Under the pieces are notes generated by a model. It made no database searches. It worked only from the letters and a program-made list of their open reading frames with translations, and was not told where the DNA came from. This document shows, one piece after another, positions 6,553 through 18,820 of a stretch of DNA of 64,000 nt; positions within the stretch are counted from its first letter, which is position 1; every line of letters starts with the position of its first letter. The stretch is from Rhodothalassium salexigens DSM 2132 (lineage in GTDB: Bacteria; Pseudomonadota; Alphaproteobacteria; Sphingomonadales; Rhodothalassiaceae). Location: NCBI RefSeq assembly GCF_004341375.1, contig NZ_SLXO01000009.1, forward strand, positions 1 to 64,000, read 5' to 3'. Made by a program: the position numbers and the translations under genes.

Positions 6553-8556
6553 CTATTCGGCCGGCGCCGCCACCGACTTGGGACCGGCGCTCGCATCGGC
6601 GCGGTCCGCCTTGGCGCGGGTCGGCGCGCCGACCCGGCGCCGCCGGTCGGTGAGCGAAATCGCGCCGCCGACCACCATAAGCCCGGCCCCGGCCCAGATC
6701 CACGACACCAGAGGCTTGTAGTAAAGCCGCGCCGACCAGCCGCCCTGTTCGGGTTCACCGACCACGGCATAGAGGTCGCCGTGCCATAGCGGTTTGATCG
6801 CCGCCTCGGTGGTGGTGTTGGGCGGGCTGGTATAGGTGCGCTCCTCGGGCGCCAGACGGGCCACGGTCTGCCGGCCGCGCTGGACCCGAAAATGGCCCTC
6901 GACCGCGGTATAGTTGGGGCCGGCGGCGGGGTTCACGCCCTCGAAGATGAACGTATACGGCCCCGCCTCGACGCTCTGGCCGCGACTGACCGTGACCAGC
7001 TTCTCGACCGTGAAGGCCTCCGACCCGGCGATGCCCAGAATGGTCACCGCCAAGCCCAGATGGCCCAGCGTCAGCCCCCACTGGCGCTTGGGCAGGCCCA
7101 CCAAGCGGCGCAGCGACACCCACGGCGGGGTCGAGAACAGCTTGATCCGCTTGGCCAGTTCCATCGCCGTGGCGAGCACCAGCCAGACGCCGAGCACCAA
7201 CCCCATCAGCGGCGCCCACTCGCCGTCGAGCGCCACCAGGGTGAACACCGCGAACAGCGCCGTGCCGACGATCGCCGGGCGCAGGTCCTTGACCACGCTC
7301 TTGAGGCTGCCGCGCTTCCACGCCATCAACGGCCCGATCGCCATGGCGAGCAGGAACCCAGGCGCCAGCGCCACGGTGATGGTGTTGAAGAACGGCGCGG
7401 CGACGGTGATCTTTTCGCCCAACAGCCCGTCGACGATCAGCGGATAGAGCGTGCCGAGCAGCACGGTGGCCGCCGACACCGCCAGGAACAGGTTGTTGAC
7501 CACCAGCATCCCCTCGCGGCTCACCGGACGGTACAGGCCGCTGGCCTCCAGCGACGCCGCGCGCCAGGCATAGAGGGTGAGCGCGCCGCCGACGGTGAGC
7601 GCCAAGAGCGCCAGGATGAACACCCCACGCGCGGGGTCGGTGGCGAAGGCGTGGACGCTGGTCAGCACGCCCGAGCGGACCAGGAAGGTGCCGAGCAGGC
7701 TGAGCGAAAAGGTCATGATCGCCAGCAGGATGGTCCAGCTTTTCAGGGCGTCGCGCTTCTCGACCACGATCGCCGAATGCAACAGCGCGGTGCCGGCCAG
7801 CCACGGCATCAGCGAGGCGTTCTCCACCGGGTCCCAGAACCACCAGCCGCCCCAGCCGAGTTCGTAATAGGCCCACCAGGAACCGAGCGCGATCCCGGCG
7901 GTCAGCGCCATCCAGGCGGCCAGCGTCCACGGCCGTACCCAGCGCGCCCAGGTCGGCCCGATCCGGCCGTCGATCAACGCCGCGACGGCGAACGAAAAGG
8001 CGATCGAAAAGCCCACATAGCCCAGATAGAGCAAGGGCGGATGGAAGGCGAGCCCCGGGTCCTGAAGCAAGGGGTTGAGCCCCTGGCCCTGGGGCGGCGC
8101 GGGGATCAGCCGCTCGAACGGGTTCGAGGTGAACAGGATGAACGCCAGAAAACCGGTGGCGATCATCGACTGCACCGACAACACCCGGGCCCGGAAACTG
8201 ACCGGCAAATTGCGCCCGAACGCGGCCACGGCGGCAGCGAACAGGGTCAGGATCACCATCCACAGGAGCAGCGAGCCCTCATGGTTCCCCCAGACGCCGG
8301 AGATCTTGTAGAGCAACGGCTTGTCGGTATGGCTCGACGCCACCACCAGGCGCACCGAGAAGTCCGAGACGATGAACGCCTGGGTCAGCGCGGCGAACGC
8401 CAGGGCGACGAACAGAAACTGGCCGACCGCCAGGGGCTCGGCCACGGCCATCAGCCGGGCGTCGCCGCGATGGGCGCCGATCAGCGGCACGACGGCGACG
8501 ATGGCCGCCAGGCCGAATGCCAGCCAGAGCGACAGATGGCCGAGTTCCGGGCTCAC
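6553..8556 (-). CDS. ccmF: Haem lyase subunit CcmF
   Basis: The protein has 667 residues and many membrane helices. The tryptophan-rich WWD domain GWGGWWFWDPVENAS lies at about 234-248, and the conserved GNHEGSLLLW and FLVRSGVLTSVHAFA blocks with likely haem-ligand histidines are present. It receives haem from CcmE and ligates it to apocytochrome c with CcmH and CcmI. The start is GTG at 8556: it overlaps the ccmE stop in a GTGA and begins SPELGHLSLW as expected. A longer frame up to 8613 would run well into ccmE and is rejected. Confidence 0.96.
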   Translation of the reverse strand: MSPELGHLSLWLAFGLAAIVAVVPLIGAHRGDARLMAVAEPLAVGQFLFVALAFAALTQAFIVSDFSVRLVVASSHTDKPLLYKISGVWGNHEGSLLLWMVILTLFAAAVAAFGRNLPVSFRARVLSVQSMIATGFLAFILFTSNPFERLIPAPPQGQGLNPLLQDPGLAFHPPLLYLGYVGFSIAFSFAVAALIDGRIGPTWARWVRPWTLAAWMALTAGIALGSWWAYYELGWGGWWFWDPVENASLMPWLAGTALLHSAIVVEKRDALKSWTILLAIMTFSLSLLGTFLVRSGVLTSVHAFATDPARGVFILALLALTVGGALTLYAWRAASLEASGLYRPVSREGMLVVNNLFLAVSAATVLLGTLYPLIVDGLLGEKITVAAPFFNTITVALAPGFLLAMAIGPLMAWKRGSLKSVVKDLRPAIVGTALFAVFTLVALDGEWAPLMGLVLGVWLVLATAMELAKRIKLFSTPPWVSLRRLVGLPKRQWGLTLGHLGLAVTILGIAGSEAFTVEKLVTVSRGQSVEAGPYTFIFEGVNPAAGPNYTAVEGHFRVQRGRQTVARLAPEERTYTSPPNTTTEAAIKPLWHGDLYAVVGEPEQGGWSARLYYKPLVSWIWAGAGLMVVGGAISLTDRRRRVGAPTRAKADRADASAGPKSVAAPAE

Positions 8557-9059
8557 GAGCCGGGCTCCGCCGAGTTCACCGGCACCAGCTTGCCGTCGGC
8601 GCCCTCGCGCCATTCGCCGCGTTCCTTGAGCGCCTCGGCCACCTCGGGCGGCATATAGGTTTCGTCATGCTTGGCGAGCACATTGCTGGCCACGAACAGC
8701 CCCGCACTGTCCAGCACGCCCTCGGCGATCACGCCCTGGCCTTCGCGGAACAGGTCGGGGACGATGCCGCGGAAGCGCACCAGTTGCTCGGCCGCGCCGT
8801 CGGTGACCCGGAAGGTGATGGTCGAATCGCCCAGCTTGTCGACGCTGCCCTCGGCCACCAGCCCGCCGAGGCGGAAGCTGCGGCCGGGCTCGATCGGGCG
8901 TTCGGCCAGGTCGGCGGGGGTGCGGAAGTGGTTGGCGCCCTCGCCGAGCGCCAGGACCAGAAGCGCGCCGGCGATGGCCAGCCCGAACAGGCCCGCCAGG
9001 CCCATGACCAGGCGTTGCTGCTTGCGCTTGTGGGCGCGGTTGCCGCTCAGTCGACTCAT
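8553..9059 (-). CDS. ccmE: Haem chaperone CcmE
   Basis: The protein has 168 residues: a basic N-terminus, one membrane anchor (about 18-38), then the periplasmic OB-fold with LAKHDETYMP. His131 of this motif is the covalent haem attachment site, and Tyr135 is the conserved tyrosine. It carries haem from CcmC to CcmF. The ATG at 9059 overlaps the ccmD stop (ATGA); an upstream in-frame start at 9134 would lie inside ccmD. The stop overlaps the ccmF GTG. Confidence 0.96.
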   Translation of the reverse strand: MSRLSGNRAHKRKQQRLVMGLAGLFGLAIAGALLVLALGEGANHFRTPADLAERPIEPGRSFRLGGLVAEGSVDKLGDSTITFRVTDGAAEQLVRFRGIVPDLFREGQGVIAEGVLDSAGLFVASNVLAKHDETYMPPEVAEALKERGEWREGADGKLVPVNSAEPGS

Positions 9060-9223
9060 TGCCGGCTCTCCTTGCCTAGGGCCTTCAGCCGTTCGGCCTC
9101 GCGCGTCAGCCGACGCTGCTTGGCGAAGCTCCACCCGGCCAGGGCCACCATGCCGATCAGGGTCAGCCCGTAACAGGGCCAGATATAGGCGCCATAGCCG
9201 CCCATGGCGAAAAACTCACTCAT
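9056..9223 (-). CDS. ccmD: Haem exporter accessory protein CcmD
   Basis: The protein has 55 residues: a short periplasmic start (MSEFFAMGGYGAYIWPCYG), one membrane helix (about 16-34) and a basic cytoplasmic tail. This is the usual size and plan of CcmD, which helps release holo-CcmE from the CcmABC complex. Both ends are four-base ATGA overlaps, with ccmC upstream and ccmE downstream, which fixes the frame. Confidence 0.93.
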   Translation of the reverse strand: MSEFFAMGGYGAYIWPCYGLTLIGMVALAGWSFAKQRRLTREAERLKALGKESRQ

Positions 9224-9963
9224 GCCGCCGTCCTCGCTCGTTGGGCGGCGTGGGCGCGCGCGCGGCGCAGGCCGTCGACCCGCTTGGCCGCCACCGCCGC
9301 CTTGATCCGCCACAAGATCACGGTCACGAAATAGAGGCTGAACGCGCCGAGCATGATCAGCAACGGCGTCAGCATCGACGGGTCCATCGCCGGGCCGTCG
9401 CGGCGCAGCAGGCTGGCCGGCTGGTGCAGGGTGTTCCACCAGTCGACCGAAAACTTGATGATCGGCAGGTTGATCAGCCCGACCAGCGACAGGATCGCCG
9501 CCGCCTTGCCGGCCTTGTCCGGGTCCTCGATCGCCTCGCGCAGCGCCATATAGCCCAGATACAGAAAGAACAGCACCAGCATCGAGGTCAGCCGCGCGTC
9601 CCACACCCACCAGGTGCCCCAGGTGGGCTTGCCCCACACCGCCCCGGTGACCAGCGTCAACCCGGTGAACAGGGCGCCGACGGGCGCCAGAGCCACCGCC
9701 GCCAGATCGGCCAGCGGGTGGCGCCAGATCAGCCACACCGCGCTGGCGATGCCCAGGCCCAGATAGCCCATGGTCGCCAGATAGGCGCTTGGTACGTGGA
9801 TATACATGATCCGCACCGTCTCGCCTTGCTGATAATCCGGCGGCGAGAACAACAGGGCATAGGGCAGCCCGACCAGGAAAGCCAACGCCGTCGCGGCGGC
9901 AAGCCAGGGCAGCAGCCGGTCGGCCAACGAGACGAAACGAGCGGGATTGGCGAGGTAGTGCAT
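9220..9963 (-). CDS. ccmC: Haem-handling membrane protein CcmC
   Basis: The protein has 247 residues and six predicted membrane helices. The WWD motif WGTWWVWDARLTS lies at about 115-127, with flanking conserved histidines (YIHVPSA near 56, and NTLHQPAS). CcmC presents haem to CcmE in the periplasm. The ATG at 9963 follows an AAGAGA leader; a codon at 9999 is possible but adds only a basic extension. The gene is separated from ccmB by 108 bases, the largest gap inside the operon, and overlaps ccmD by four bases. Confidence 0.95.
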   Translation of the reverse strand: MHYLANPARFVSLADRLLPWLAAATALAFLVGLPYALLFSPPDYQQGETVRIMYIHVPSAYLATMGYLGLGIASAVWLIWRHPLADLAAVALAPVGALFTGLTLVTGAVWGKPTWGTWWVWDARLTSMLVLFFLYLGYMALREAIEDPDKAGKAAAILSLVGLINLPIIKFSVDWWNTLHQPASLLRRDGPAMDPSMLTPLLIMLGAFSLYFVTVILWRIKAAVAAKRVDGLRRARAHAAQRARTAA

Positions 9964-10071
9964 GATCTCTTTCTTAAGCCTAACGCCCTGGCGCTTCAAG
10001 AAACACCGGGCGGTTTCAAGCGGATTTGACAGGGACCGAGCGCCGCAGGTCGTTACTCCTAAACCGTTCGA

Positions 10072-10734
10072 TCAGGCGACCGCCAGGCGCAATGCGGCCG
10101 CCGTGGCCACCGGTCCAACCACCAGCGCGCCCATGCTGAGCGCGCCGACGAAGTAGAACGCCTGCATGGCCTGCGCGCCACCGGCGGCCGCCCCAACGCC
10201 GAAGATCAGCACCGGCACCAACAGCGGCAGCACCAGAATGGGCACCAACACGCCGCCGCGCCGGACCATCACGGTAAGCGCCGCGCCCAGCGTGCCGATC
10301 GCCGACAAGGCCGGCGTGCCGAGCGCCAGGCTCAAGGCCAGCCGCGCGATGGCGTCGCCGTCCAGTTGGAACAGGATGCCGGCGATCGGGCTCGCCACCA
10401 CCAGCGGCAGAGCGGTGACCAGCCAGTGCGCCAGGGTCTTGGCCAACGCCACCAAGGCCACCGGCGCGCCCGCCGTGACCAGTTGGTCGAGCGTGCCATC
10501 CTCGAAATCGGCGCCGAACAGCCGGTCGAGCGCCAGCAAGGCCGCCAACAAGGCCGCCACCCAGGCGACCGCCGGGGCGACTCGGGTCAGCAGGGCGCTA
10601 TCGCTGCCGAGGCCGAGCGGAAACAGCGCCAGCACCACCAGAAAGAACATCAGCGGCATCAACGTGCCGCCGGCTTGCGCCAGCGCCAGGCGCACGTCCT
10701 GGCCCAGCGTGGCGGCGAACACCCGCGCGCCCAT
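10072..10734 (-). CDS. ccmB: Haem exporter membrane subunit CcmB
   Basis: The protein has 220 residues. It is hydrophobic with about six helices and the family pattern near the first loop (DRLFGADFEDGTLDQL). CcmB is the permease partner of the ATPase CcmA in the CcmABCD complex, whose ATP use releases haem-loaded CcmE. The ATG at 10734 shares one base with the ccmA stop (TGATG); an upstream start at 10749 would lie inside ccmA. Confidence 0.95.
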   Translation of the reverse strand: MGARVFAATLGQDVRLALAQAGGTLMPLMFFLVVLALFPLGLGSDSALLTRVAPAVAWVAALLAALLALDRLFGADFEDGTLDQLVTAGAPVALVALAKTLAHWLVTALPLVVASPIAGILFQLDGDAIARLALSLALGTPALSAIGTLGAALTVMVRRGGVLVPILVLPLLVPVLIFGVGAAAGGAQAMQAFYFVGALSMGALVVGPVATAAALRLAVA

Positions 10735-11450
10735 CAGGCGATCTCCCACATATCAAGGTCGGCGTCGCCATCCGGGCCAAGGTCGAGGCTGGCGGCGGAG
10801 GCCATTTCGACCACCGCCATGGCCGGGTCGAGCGGGTCGTGGCTGGCGATCAGCGCGCAACCGCCCTGGCCGGCGTGGCGGGCGATCAGCCGCGCCAGAT
10901 CGGCGCGCGCACCGGCGTCGAGCCCCACCGTCGGCTCGTCGAGCAGCCAGATCGGCCGGGCGGCCAGGAACAGCCGGGCGAGCGCCGCGCGCCGCCGCTG
11001 CCCCGACGACAGCATGCGCGCCGGCAGATCGCGCAGCGCGCCCAGGCTCAGGGTGTCGAGGGCGGCGTCGACGCGCTCGGCCACCTGCGCCTCGGCCACG
11101 CCCTGGAGGCGGGCGAAAAAGGCGGTGTTGTCATAAAGGCTCAAGGCCGGCTTGAGCGCCTCGGCGTGGCCGATGAAGTGGACCTCTGCGGCATAGCCCT
11201 CCGGGTCGTCGTCGAGCGCCACGCCATCGAGCGCGATGGTGCCGGCGGCCGGCCGGCCGAGCCCGGCGAGCAGGCGCAACAGGCTCGACTTGCCGACGCC
11301 GTTGGGGCCCTTGAGCCACACCGGCCGGCCGGGGCCGAGCGACAGCGACAGGCCGGCGAACACCGGCCGGCCGGCCCGGCGACAGGCCAGATCGGTGACA
11401 TCCAGGCGATGGGCTGGAAAGACAGGATCGGGCACGACACTTCCACTCAT
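10734..11450 (-). CDS. ccmA: Haem exporter ATPase CcmA
   Basis: The protein has 238 residues, an ABC ATPase with Walker A GPNGVGKSS (about 48-56), signature LSSGQRRRAALARL, Walker B IWLLDEPTVGLD and an H-loop SHDP. It powers release of holo-CcmE from CcmC/D. It is the first gene of the ccm operon. The ATG at 11450 has no clear ribosome binding site and lies next to two TTGCGACGAC copies. The frame stays open to 11576, so the start is less certain than the function. Confidence 0.94.
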   Translation of the reverse strand: MSGSVVPDPVFPAHRLDVTDLACRRAGRPVFAGLSLSLGPGRPVWLKGPNGVGKSSLLRLLAGLGRPAAGTIALDGVALDDDPEGYAAEVHFIGHAEALKPALSLYDNTAFFARLQGVAEAQVAERVDAALDTLSLGALRDLPARMLSSGQRRRAALARLFLAARPIWLLDEPTVGLDAGARADLARLIARHAGQGGCALIASHDPLDPAMAVVEMASAASLDLGPDGDADLDMWEIA

Positions 11451-11710
11451 TGCGACGACTTGCGACGACGACGGCGCCGGGGCGACGACAAGGCCGCGCG
11501 GCGGCTGGACGCTAGCGTCTGCGGCACGCCTTGGGAAGGGCAAACGGGTATCGGCGCGGGCGGTTTGGCCGACCACCGGACCAGCGGCGGCGCTGGCGCC
11601 GCTTGCCCCCCCCGCTTGCGCCGCTTGCGACCCCGGATTATGTCAAGGACACCGTTTCGCCCCCCGTTCTGCCCACGGGGTCGGTTAGTACTAGCCCAAG
11701 AGGACTGCCC
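11451..11710. promoter_or_regulatory. Divergent intergenic region between ccmA and acnA
   Basis: This 260-base region must hold the promoters of both the ccm operon and acnA. Visible features are a direct repeat of TTGCGACGAC next to the ccmA start (11450-11469) and a purine-rich AGAGGA ribosome binding site just before acnA. I find no convincing -35/-10 pair or operator. Confidence 0.5.
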
Positions 11711-14401
<2,691 letters not shown>

Positions 14402-14431
14402 GCGCGCCAGCGCCTCACCGCGAGCCCCCAA

Positions 14432-14466
14432 ACGGCCGCCGGCTTGCCCCCGGCGGCCGTTTTTTG
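14432..14466 (+). terminator. Intrinsic terminator after acnA
   Basis: Perfect 11-bp stem ACGGCCGCCGG/CCGGCGGCCGT with a 7-base loop, followed directly by a run of six T. Confidence 0.9.
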
Positions 14467-14623
14467 TCGCCGGCCCGGCTCAACCGACAGACTATTGCGC
14501 AGCCGGGGGCCGGCGCCGCACAGTGTTTGGCCTACGACAATCACAACCACGCGTCCCGCCGCCCGCCACACGTGCCGGCGACCAACGGGACCGGGCCACC
14601 CCAAGAGAGAGGAAACAGCCCCC

Positions 14624-15763
14624 ATGCGCCCTAAACCTATCGTCGCGCGCCTTGCCGCGCTCGGTGCGCTGACCGCCGCGCTGGCAGTACCCGGCGTCGC
14701 CCCCGCCGCCGCCCAAGACGGCGACGCCCCGGCCTGGGCCGAAGATCTGGGCCAAGCGATCGCCAACCAGCGCCACGCCTTCGACACCAGCCAGCGCCTG
14801 ACCCGCGAGGTGCTGATGCGCCAGACCCTCGGCGATGTCGCCCATATCGAGCGCATCCGCCTGACCGGCCCGGCGCTGGGCGCCGACTACACCGACGACT
14901 GGATCGAGCAAGCCGGCGCCGGCGCCTTCGTGCGCGAAAACCCCCTGGTGTTCTGGGCTTATGTGTTCGTGCCCAAGGACGCGGCGGCGTCGGGGAAGAA
15001 GCTGCCGCTGTTGCTCTACCCCCATGGCGGCGTGCACAGCAATTTCCGCATCGACGGCGGCCACATCATGCGCGAATTGCTGGCCCAGGGCTATGTGATC
15101 GCGGCGCCGGAATATCGCGGCAGCACCGGCTATGGGCGCGGCTTCTACGAAAGCATCGACTATGGCGGCAAGGAGATCGCCGACACCAAGGCGACCCGCG
15201 ACTTCGTGGTCGAGAATTACAGCATCGTCGACCCCGACCGGGTCGGCATCATGGGCCACAGCCATGGCGGCCTGCACACGCTGATGAACCTGTTCGAGTA
15301 TCCCGACGCCTACAAGGTGGGCTTCGCCGACGTGCCGGTGTCGGACCTGATCGCGCGCATGGGTTATAAGACCGACGGCTACCGGGCGCTCTATTCGGCC
15401 AATTATCACATCGGCAAGACCGCCTATGCCGCGACCGAGGAATACAAGCGCCGCTCGCCGGCGTGGAACGCCCACAAGCTTCAGACGCCGCTGCTGGTCT
15501 ACACCAACACCAATGACGAAGACGTCAATGTGCTGGAGGTCGAACACCTGATCAAGGCGCTGAAGGCGGCGGACAAAAAGTTCGAATACAAGGTGTTCGA
15601 GGATATCCCCGGCGGCCATAAGCACGCCCGCATGGACCACAAGACGGCCCGCGAGGCGCGGCTGCGCGCCTACAAGTTCCTGGCCGACCATCTCGACCCG
15701 CCCAAGCCGCTGACGTCGCTGAAAGCGCTGGAAAAGGCCGGCTATCTGTTCCACGGTCGCTGA
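14624..15763 (+). CDS. Secreted alpha/beta hydrolase, prolyl oligopeptidase (S9) type
   Basis: The protein has 379 residues with a signal peptide (about 1-30, cleavage after APAAAQ). The catalytic nucleophile is in GHSHGG; the general acid region TNTNDEDVN and the histidine region GGHKHARMDH complete a Ser-Asp-His triad layout. YRGSTGYGRGFYE before the nucleophile is typical of S9 peptidases. There is no beta-propeller, so this is a minimal catalytic domain acting in the periplasm or outside. The start follows AGAGAGGAAA. It probably cleaves short peptides; an esterase role cannot be excluded. Confidence 0.85.
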   Translation: MRPKPIVARLAALGALTAALAVPGVAPAAAQDGDAPAWAEDLGQAIANQRHAFDTSQRLTREVLMRQTLGDVAHIERIRLTGPALGADYTDDWIEQAGAGAFVRENPLVFWAYVFVPKDAAASGKKLPLLLYPHGGVHSNFRIDGGHIMRELLAQGYVIAAPEYRGSTGYGRGFYESIDYGGKEIADTKATRDFVVENYSIVDPDRVGIMGHSHGGLHTLMNLFEYPDAYKVGFADVPVSDLIARMGYKTDGYRALYSANYHIGKTAYAATEEYKRRSPAWNAHKLQTPLLVYTNTNDEDVNVLEVEHLIKALKAADKKFEYKVFEDIPGGHKHARMDHKTAREARLRAYKFLADHLDPPKPLTSLKALEKAGYLFHGR

Positions 15764-15784
15764 CCCGACCGTCCCGATCCCTCA

Positions 15785-15816
15785 GGGGCCCACCACCGGC
15801 GTCGGTGTTGGGCCCC
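15785..15816. terminator. GC-rich hairpin between convergent genes
   Basis: A 14-bp stem with one mismatch (GGGGCCCA... paired with ...TGGGCCCC) around a GCGT loop lies between the S9 peptidase and ftsY, which converge. There is no T-run on either strand, so termination is only a suggestion. Confidence 0.4.
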
Positions 15817-15877
15817 GCCCCCACGGCCTTCGGCCTGTGGGGCCATCGGCCAGCCGGGCCAGGGGCGCCGGCGGCGG

Positions 15878-16855
15878 TCAGACCGCGTCCACCAGCGCCT
15901 TGGCGAAGGCTTGGGGGTCGAAGGGTTGCAGGTCGTCGACGCCCTCGCCGACGCCCACGAAGTGCACCGGCAGGTCGAACTTTTCCGCCGCCGCCACCAG
16001 CACGCCGCCGCGCGCCGAGCCGTCGAGCTTGGTCATCACCAGCCCGGTGACCCCGGCCTGGTCCTTGAACACGTCGATCTGCTGGACCGCGTTCTGACCC
16101 GTGGTGGCGTCGAGCACCAGCAGCGTGTCGTGGGGCGCCTGGCCCAGCTTCTTGGTCACCACCCGGATCACCTTGGACAGTTCGTCCATCAACGCCGCCT
16201 TGTTCTGCAAGCGCCCGGCGGTGTCGATCATCAACACGTCGATGCCCTCGGCCTCGGCGCGCACCAGCGCGTCATAGGCAAGGCCCGCGGCGTCGCCTTC
16301 GAGCTTGGTGGTCACCACCGGACAGCCGACCCGTTCGCCCCACACCGCCAATTGCTCGACCGCAGCGGCGCGGAAGGTGTCGCCGGCGGCCAGCATCACC
16401 GACTTGCCCTCGGCGCGGAACTTGGACGCCAGCTTGCCGATGGTGGTGGTCTTGCCGGTGCCGTTGACGCCAACCATCAAGATCACGTGCGGCCGGTGGC
16501 CGCGCTCCACGTCCAGGGGGGCGGCCACGCCGTCGAGGATCTGCGCCACCTGCTCGGCCAGGACCGCGCGCACCTCGTCGGGGCTGACCTCCTTGTCGTA
16601 GCGCTCCTTGGCCAGTTTTTCGGTCACCCGGGCGGCAACCGCCGGGCCCAGATCGGCGCTGATCAGCAGGTCTTCGAGCTCTTCGAGGGTGTCGTCGTCG
16701 AGCTTGGCCTTGGTGAAGATGCCGGTGATGCCGCCGCCTAGATTGGCCGCCGACCGGCCGAGCCCGGCGCGCAGGCGCTTGAACCAGCCGCCCTTCTTCT
16801 TGTCCTCGCCGGTCTCGCCCTCGGACGGGTCGCGGTCGGGATGGTCGTCGGCCAT
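15878..16855 (-). CDS. ftsY: Signal recognition particle receptor FtsY
   Basis: The protein has 325 residues: a short acidic/basic N-terminal region (about 1-35), the helical N domain, and the SRP-type GTPase G domain. The G domain has [22 protein letters not shown] and TKLDG motifs. It docks SRP-ribosome complexes at the membrane for co-translational insertion. The ATG at 16855 is preceded by GAGGAGG, so the frame upstream to 16945 is not used. The A domain is much shorter than in E. coli, as usual in alphaproteobacteria. Confidence 0.96.
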   Translation of the reverse strand: MADDHPDRDPSEGETGEDKKKGGWFKRLRAGLGRSAANLGGGITGIFTKAKLDDDTLEELEDLLISADLGPAVAARVTEKLAKERYDKEVSPDEVRAVLAEQVAQILDGVAAPLDVERGHRPHVILMVGVNGTGKTTTIGKLASKFRAEGKSVMLAAGDTFRAAAVEQLAVWGERVGCPVVTTKLEGDAAGLAYDALVRAEAEGIDVLMIDTAGRLQNKAALMDELSKVIRVVTKKLGQAPHDTLLVLDATTGQNAVQQIDVFKDQAGVTGLVMTKLDGSARGGVLVAAAEKFDLPVHFVGVGEGVDDLQPFDPQAFAKALVDAV

Positions 16856-16982
16856 GCTCGCTGCCTCCTCGCTGTGAAAACCACTGCGCCCTGCATACGC
16901 CGCCCGCCGGCGCTTTTGAAGCCGTCGATGCCGGTGGCCGGACACCGCCGGGAGCGGCCTGAGGCGCGCCGGCGCGGGCGGG

Positions 16983-18086
16983 CTAGTTGGCGAAGCGGAA
17001 ATGCATCACGTCGCCGTCGGCGACCACATACTCCTTGCCTTCCAGACGCATACGCCCGGCGTCCTTGGCACCGGTCTCGCCGCCATGGGCCACATAGTCG
17101 TCAAAGGCCGTGGTCTCGGCGCGGATGAAGCCCTTTTCGAAGTCGGTATGGATGACGCCCGCGGCCTGCGGTGCCTTGGCACCCGCCGGCACGGTCCAGG
17201 CGCGCGCTTCCTTGGGCCCGACGGTGAAGAAGGTGATCAGGTGCAGCAACTCGTAGCCGGCGCGGATGATCCGGTCGAGCCCGGGCTCGTCGAGCCCCAT
17301 ATCGCCCAGGAACTCGGCCTTTTCCTCGGCGCTGTCCATCTGCGCGATCTCGGCCTCGATGGCCGCCGAGATGATCACCGAGCCCGCCCCCTTGGCCGCC
17401 GCCATGGCGGCGACGGCGGCCGCATGGGCGTTGCCCTCGGCGGCGGCGGCCTCCTCCACATTGCACACATAGAGGATCGGTTTGGTGGTCAGCAGTTGCA
17501 ACTGGCGCAGCAGCCGGGCCTCTTCCTCGTCGGCCGGCTCGACGGCGCGGGCCGGCTCGCCGTCGGCCAGCACCGCCAGACAGCGTTCGACCAGGGCCAG
17601 TTCCGCCTTGGCGTCCTTGTCCTGGCCGCGAATGCGCCGTTCGAGGTTGGGCCGCCGCTTTTCCAGCGATTCCATGTCGGCGAGCATCAGCTCGGTCTCG
17701 ACCGTCTCGGCGTCGGCGACCGGGTCGACGCGGCCGTCCACATGGGTGATGTCGTCGTCCTCGAAACAGCGCAGCACATGGACGATGGCGTCGACCTCGC
17801 GGATATTGGCCAGGAACTGGTTGCCGAGCCCCTCGCCCTGGCTGGCGCCACGGACCAGCCCGGCGATATCGACGAACGACAGCCGGGTCTCGATCTTGGT
17901 CGCCGAGCCGGCCAATTGGGCCAGCGTGTCAAGGCGCGGATCGGGCACCGGGACCTCGCCCACATTGGGGTCGATGGTGCAGAAGGGATAATTCGCCGCC
18001 GCGGCTGCTGCGGTGTTGGTCAGCGCGTTGAACAGGGTCGACTTGCCCACATTGGGCAGGCCCACGATCCCGCATTTGAAGCCCAT
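16983..18086 (-). CDS. ychF: Redox-regulated ATPase/GTPase YchF (Obg family)
   Basis: The protein has 367 residues. G1 GLPNVGKST is at the N-terminus, G3 DIAGLVRGASQGEGLGNQFL follows, with a coiled-coil insertion, and the C-terminal TGS domain contains the conserved IHTDFEKGFIRAE. YchF binds ribosomes and prefers ATP. It is followed by ftsY and preceded by pth and rplY; the rplY-pth-ychF order is common in bacteria and supports a translation-linked cluster. Confidence 0.97.
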   Translation of the reverse strand: MGFKCGIVGLPNVGKSTLFNALTNTAAAAAANYPFCTIDPNVGEVPVPDPRLDTLAQLAGSATKIETRLSFVDIAGLVRGASQGEGLGNQFLANIREVDAIVHVLRCFEDDDITHVDGRVDPVADAETVETELMLADMESLEKRRPNLERRIRGQDKDAKAELALVERCLAVLADGEPARAVEPADEEEARLLRQLQLLTTKPILYVCNVEEAAAAEGNAHAAAVAAMAAAKGAGSVIISAAIEAEIAQMDSAEEKAEFLGDMGLDEPGLDRIIRAGYELLHLITFFTVGPKEARAWTVPAGAKAPQAAGVIHTDFEKGFIRAETTAFDDYVAHGGETGAKDAGRMRLEGKEYVVADGDVMHFRFAN

Positions 18087-18145
18087 GGCTGCTCGTCCTT
18101 CCGGTTTTAAGTCAGCGGGGGCGCCGCCGTGCTTGCGGGCGGCCC

Positions 18146-18721
18146 TCAGGCCGCCTGAAGCCGCCGCGCCACCTCGGTGGAAAACCGCTGCCAGTCGCGC
18201 GCGCCCAGCAGCTCGGCCGAGGCTTCGACCGCCTCGACCACGCCCGATATGGTCGGCTCTTCGGCCTTGGCGAAGTCGCTCAGCACATAGCCCGACACCC
18301 GGTCCTTGTGGCCGGGATGGCCGATTCCGAGGCGCACGCGCACGAAGTCGGGGCCGATATGCTGGGCGATCGAGCGCAGACCGTTATGGCCCGCATGGCC
18401 GCCGCCCTGCTTGACCTTGACCTTGCCGGGCGCCAGGTCGAGTTCGTCGTGGATCACCACCACGTCGGCGGGGCTGAGCTTGTAGAAGCGCATCGCCTCG
18501 CCGACCGCGCGCCCGGACTCGTTCATATAAGTCTGCGGCTTGACCACCACCGCCTTGTCCGCGCCCAGCCGGCCTTCGCAGACCCGCGCCTGAAAGCGCG
18601 CCTTCTCAGGCCCAAAGCCGGGCCGCCGGGCGACGATTTCGTCGACCACGCGAAAGCCGATATTGTGGCGATGGCGGGCGTATTTGGCGCCCGGATTGCC
18701 CAATCCGACCAGAATCAGCAT
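18146..18721 (-). CDS. pth: Peptidyl-tRNA hydrolase
   Basis: The protein has 191 residues. Family motifs are all present: GLGNPGAKYARHRHNIGF with the catalytic His, MNESGRAVGEAM, DELDLAPGKVKVKQGGG and GHNGLRSI. It recycles peptidyl-tRNAs released from stalled ribosomes. The ATG at 18721 gives the canonical MLILVGLGNPG start. It lies 99 bases downstream of rplY and 59 upstream of ychF. Confidence 0.97.
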   Translation of the reverse strand: MLILVGLGNPGAKYARHRHNIGFRVVDEIVARRPGFGPEKARFQARVCEGRLGADKAVVVKPQTYMNESGRAVGEAMRFYKLSPADVVVIHDELDLAPGKVKVKQGGGHAGHNGLRSIAQHIGPDFVRVRLGIGHPGHKDRVSGYVLSDFAKAEEPTISGVVEAVEASAELLGARDWQRFSTEVARRLQAA

Positions 18722-18820
18722 GACCAGCGCTCCTGCCCCGACGCGCCCCGGCCCCGCGAACGGAGCGGGCCTCGCAAGGACGCTTGCGAGGCCCGCCAAC
18801 GCTCGGCCGTGCGGTGGGGA

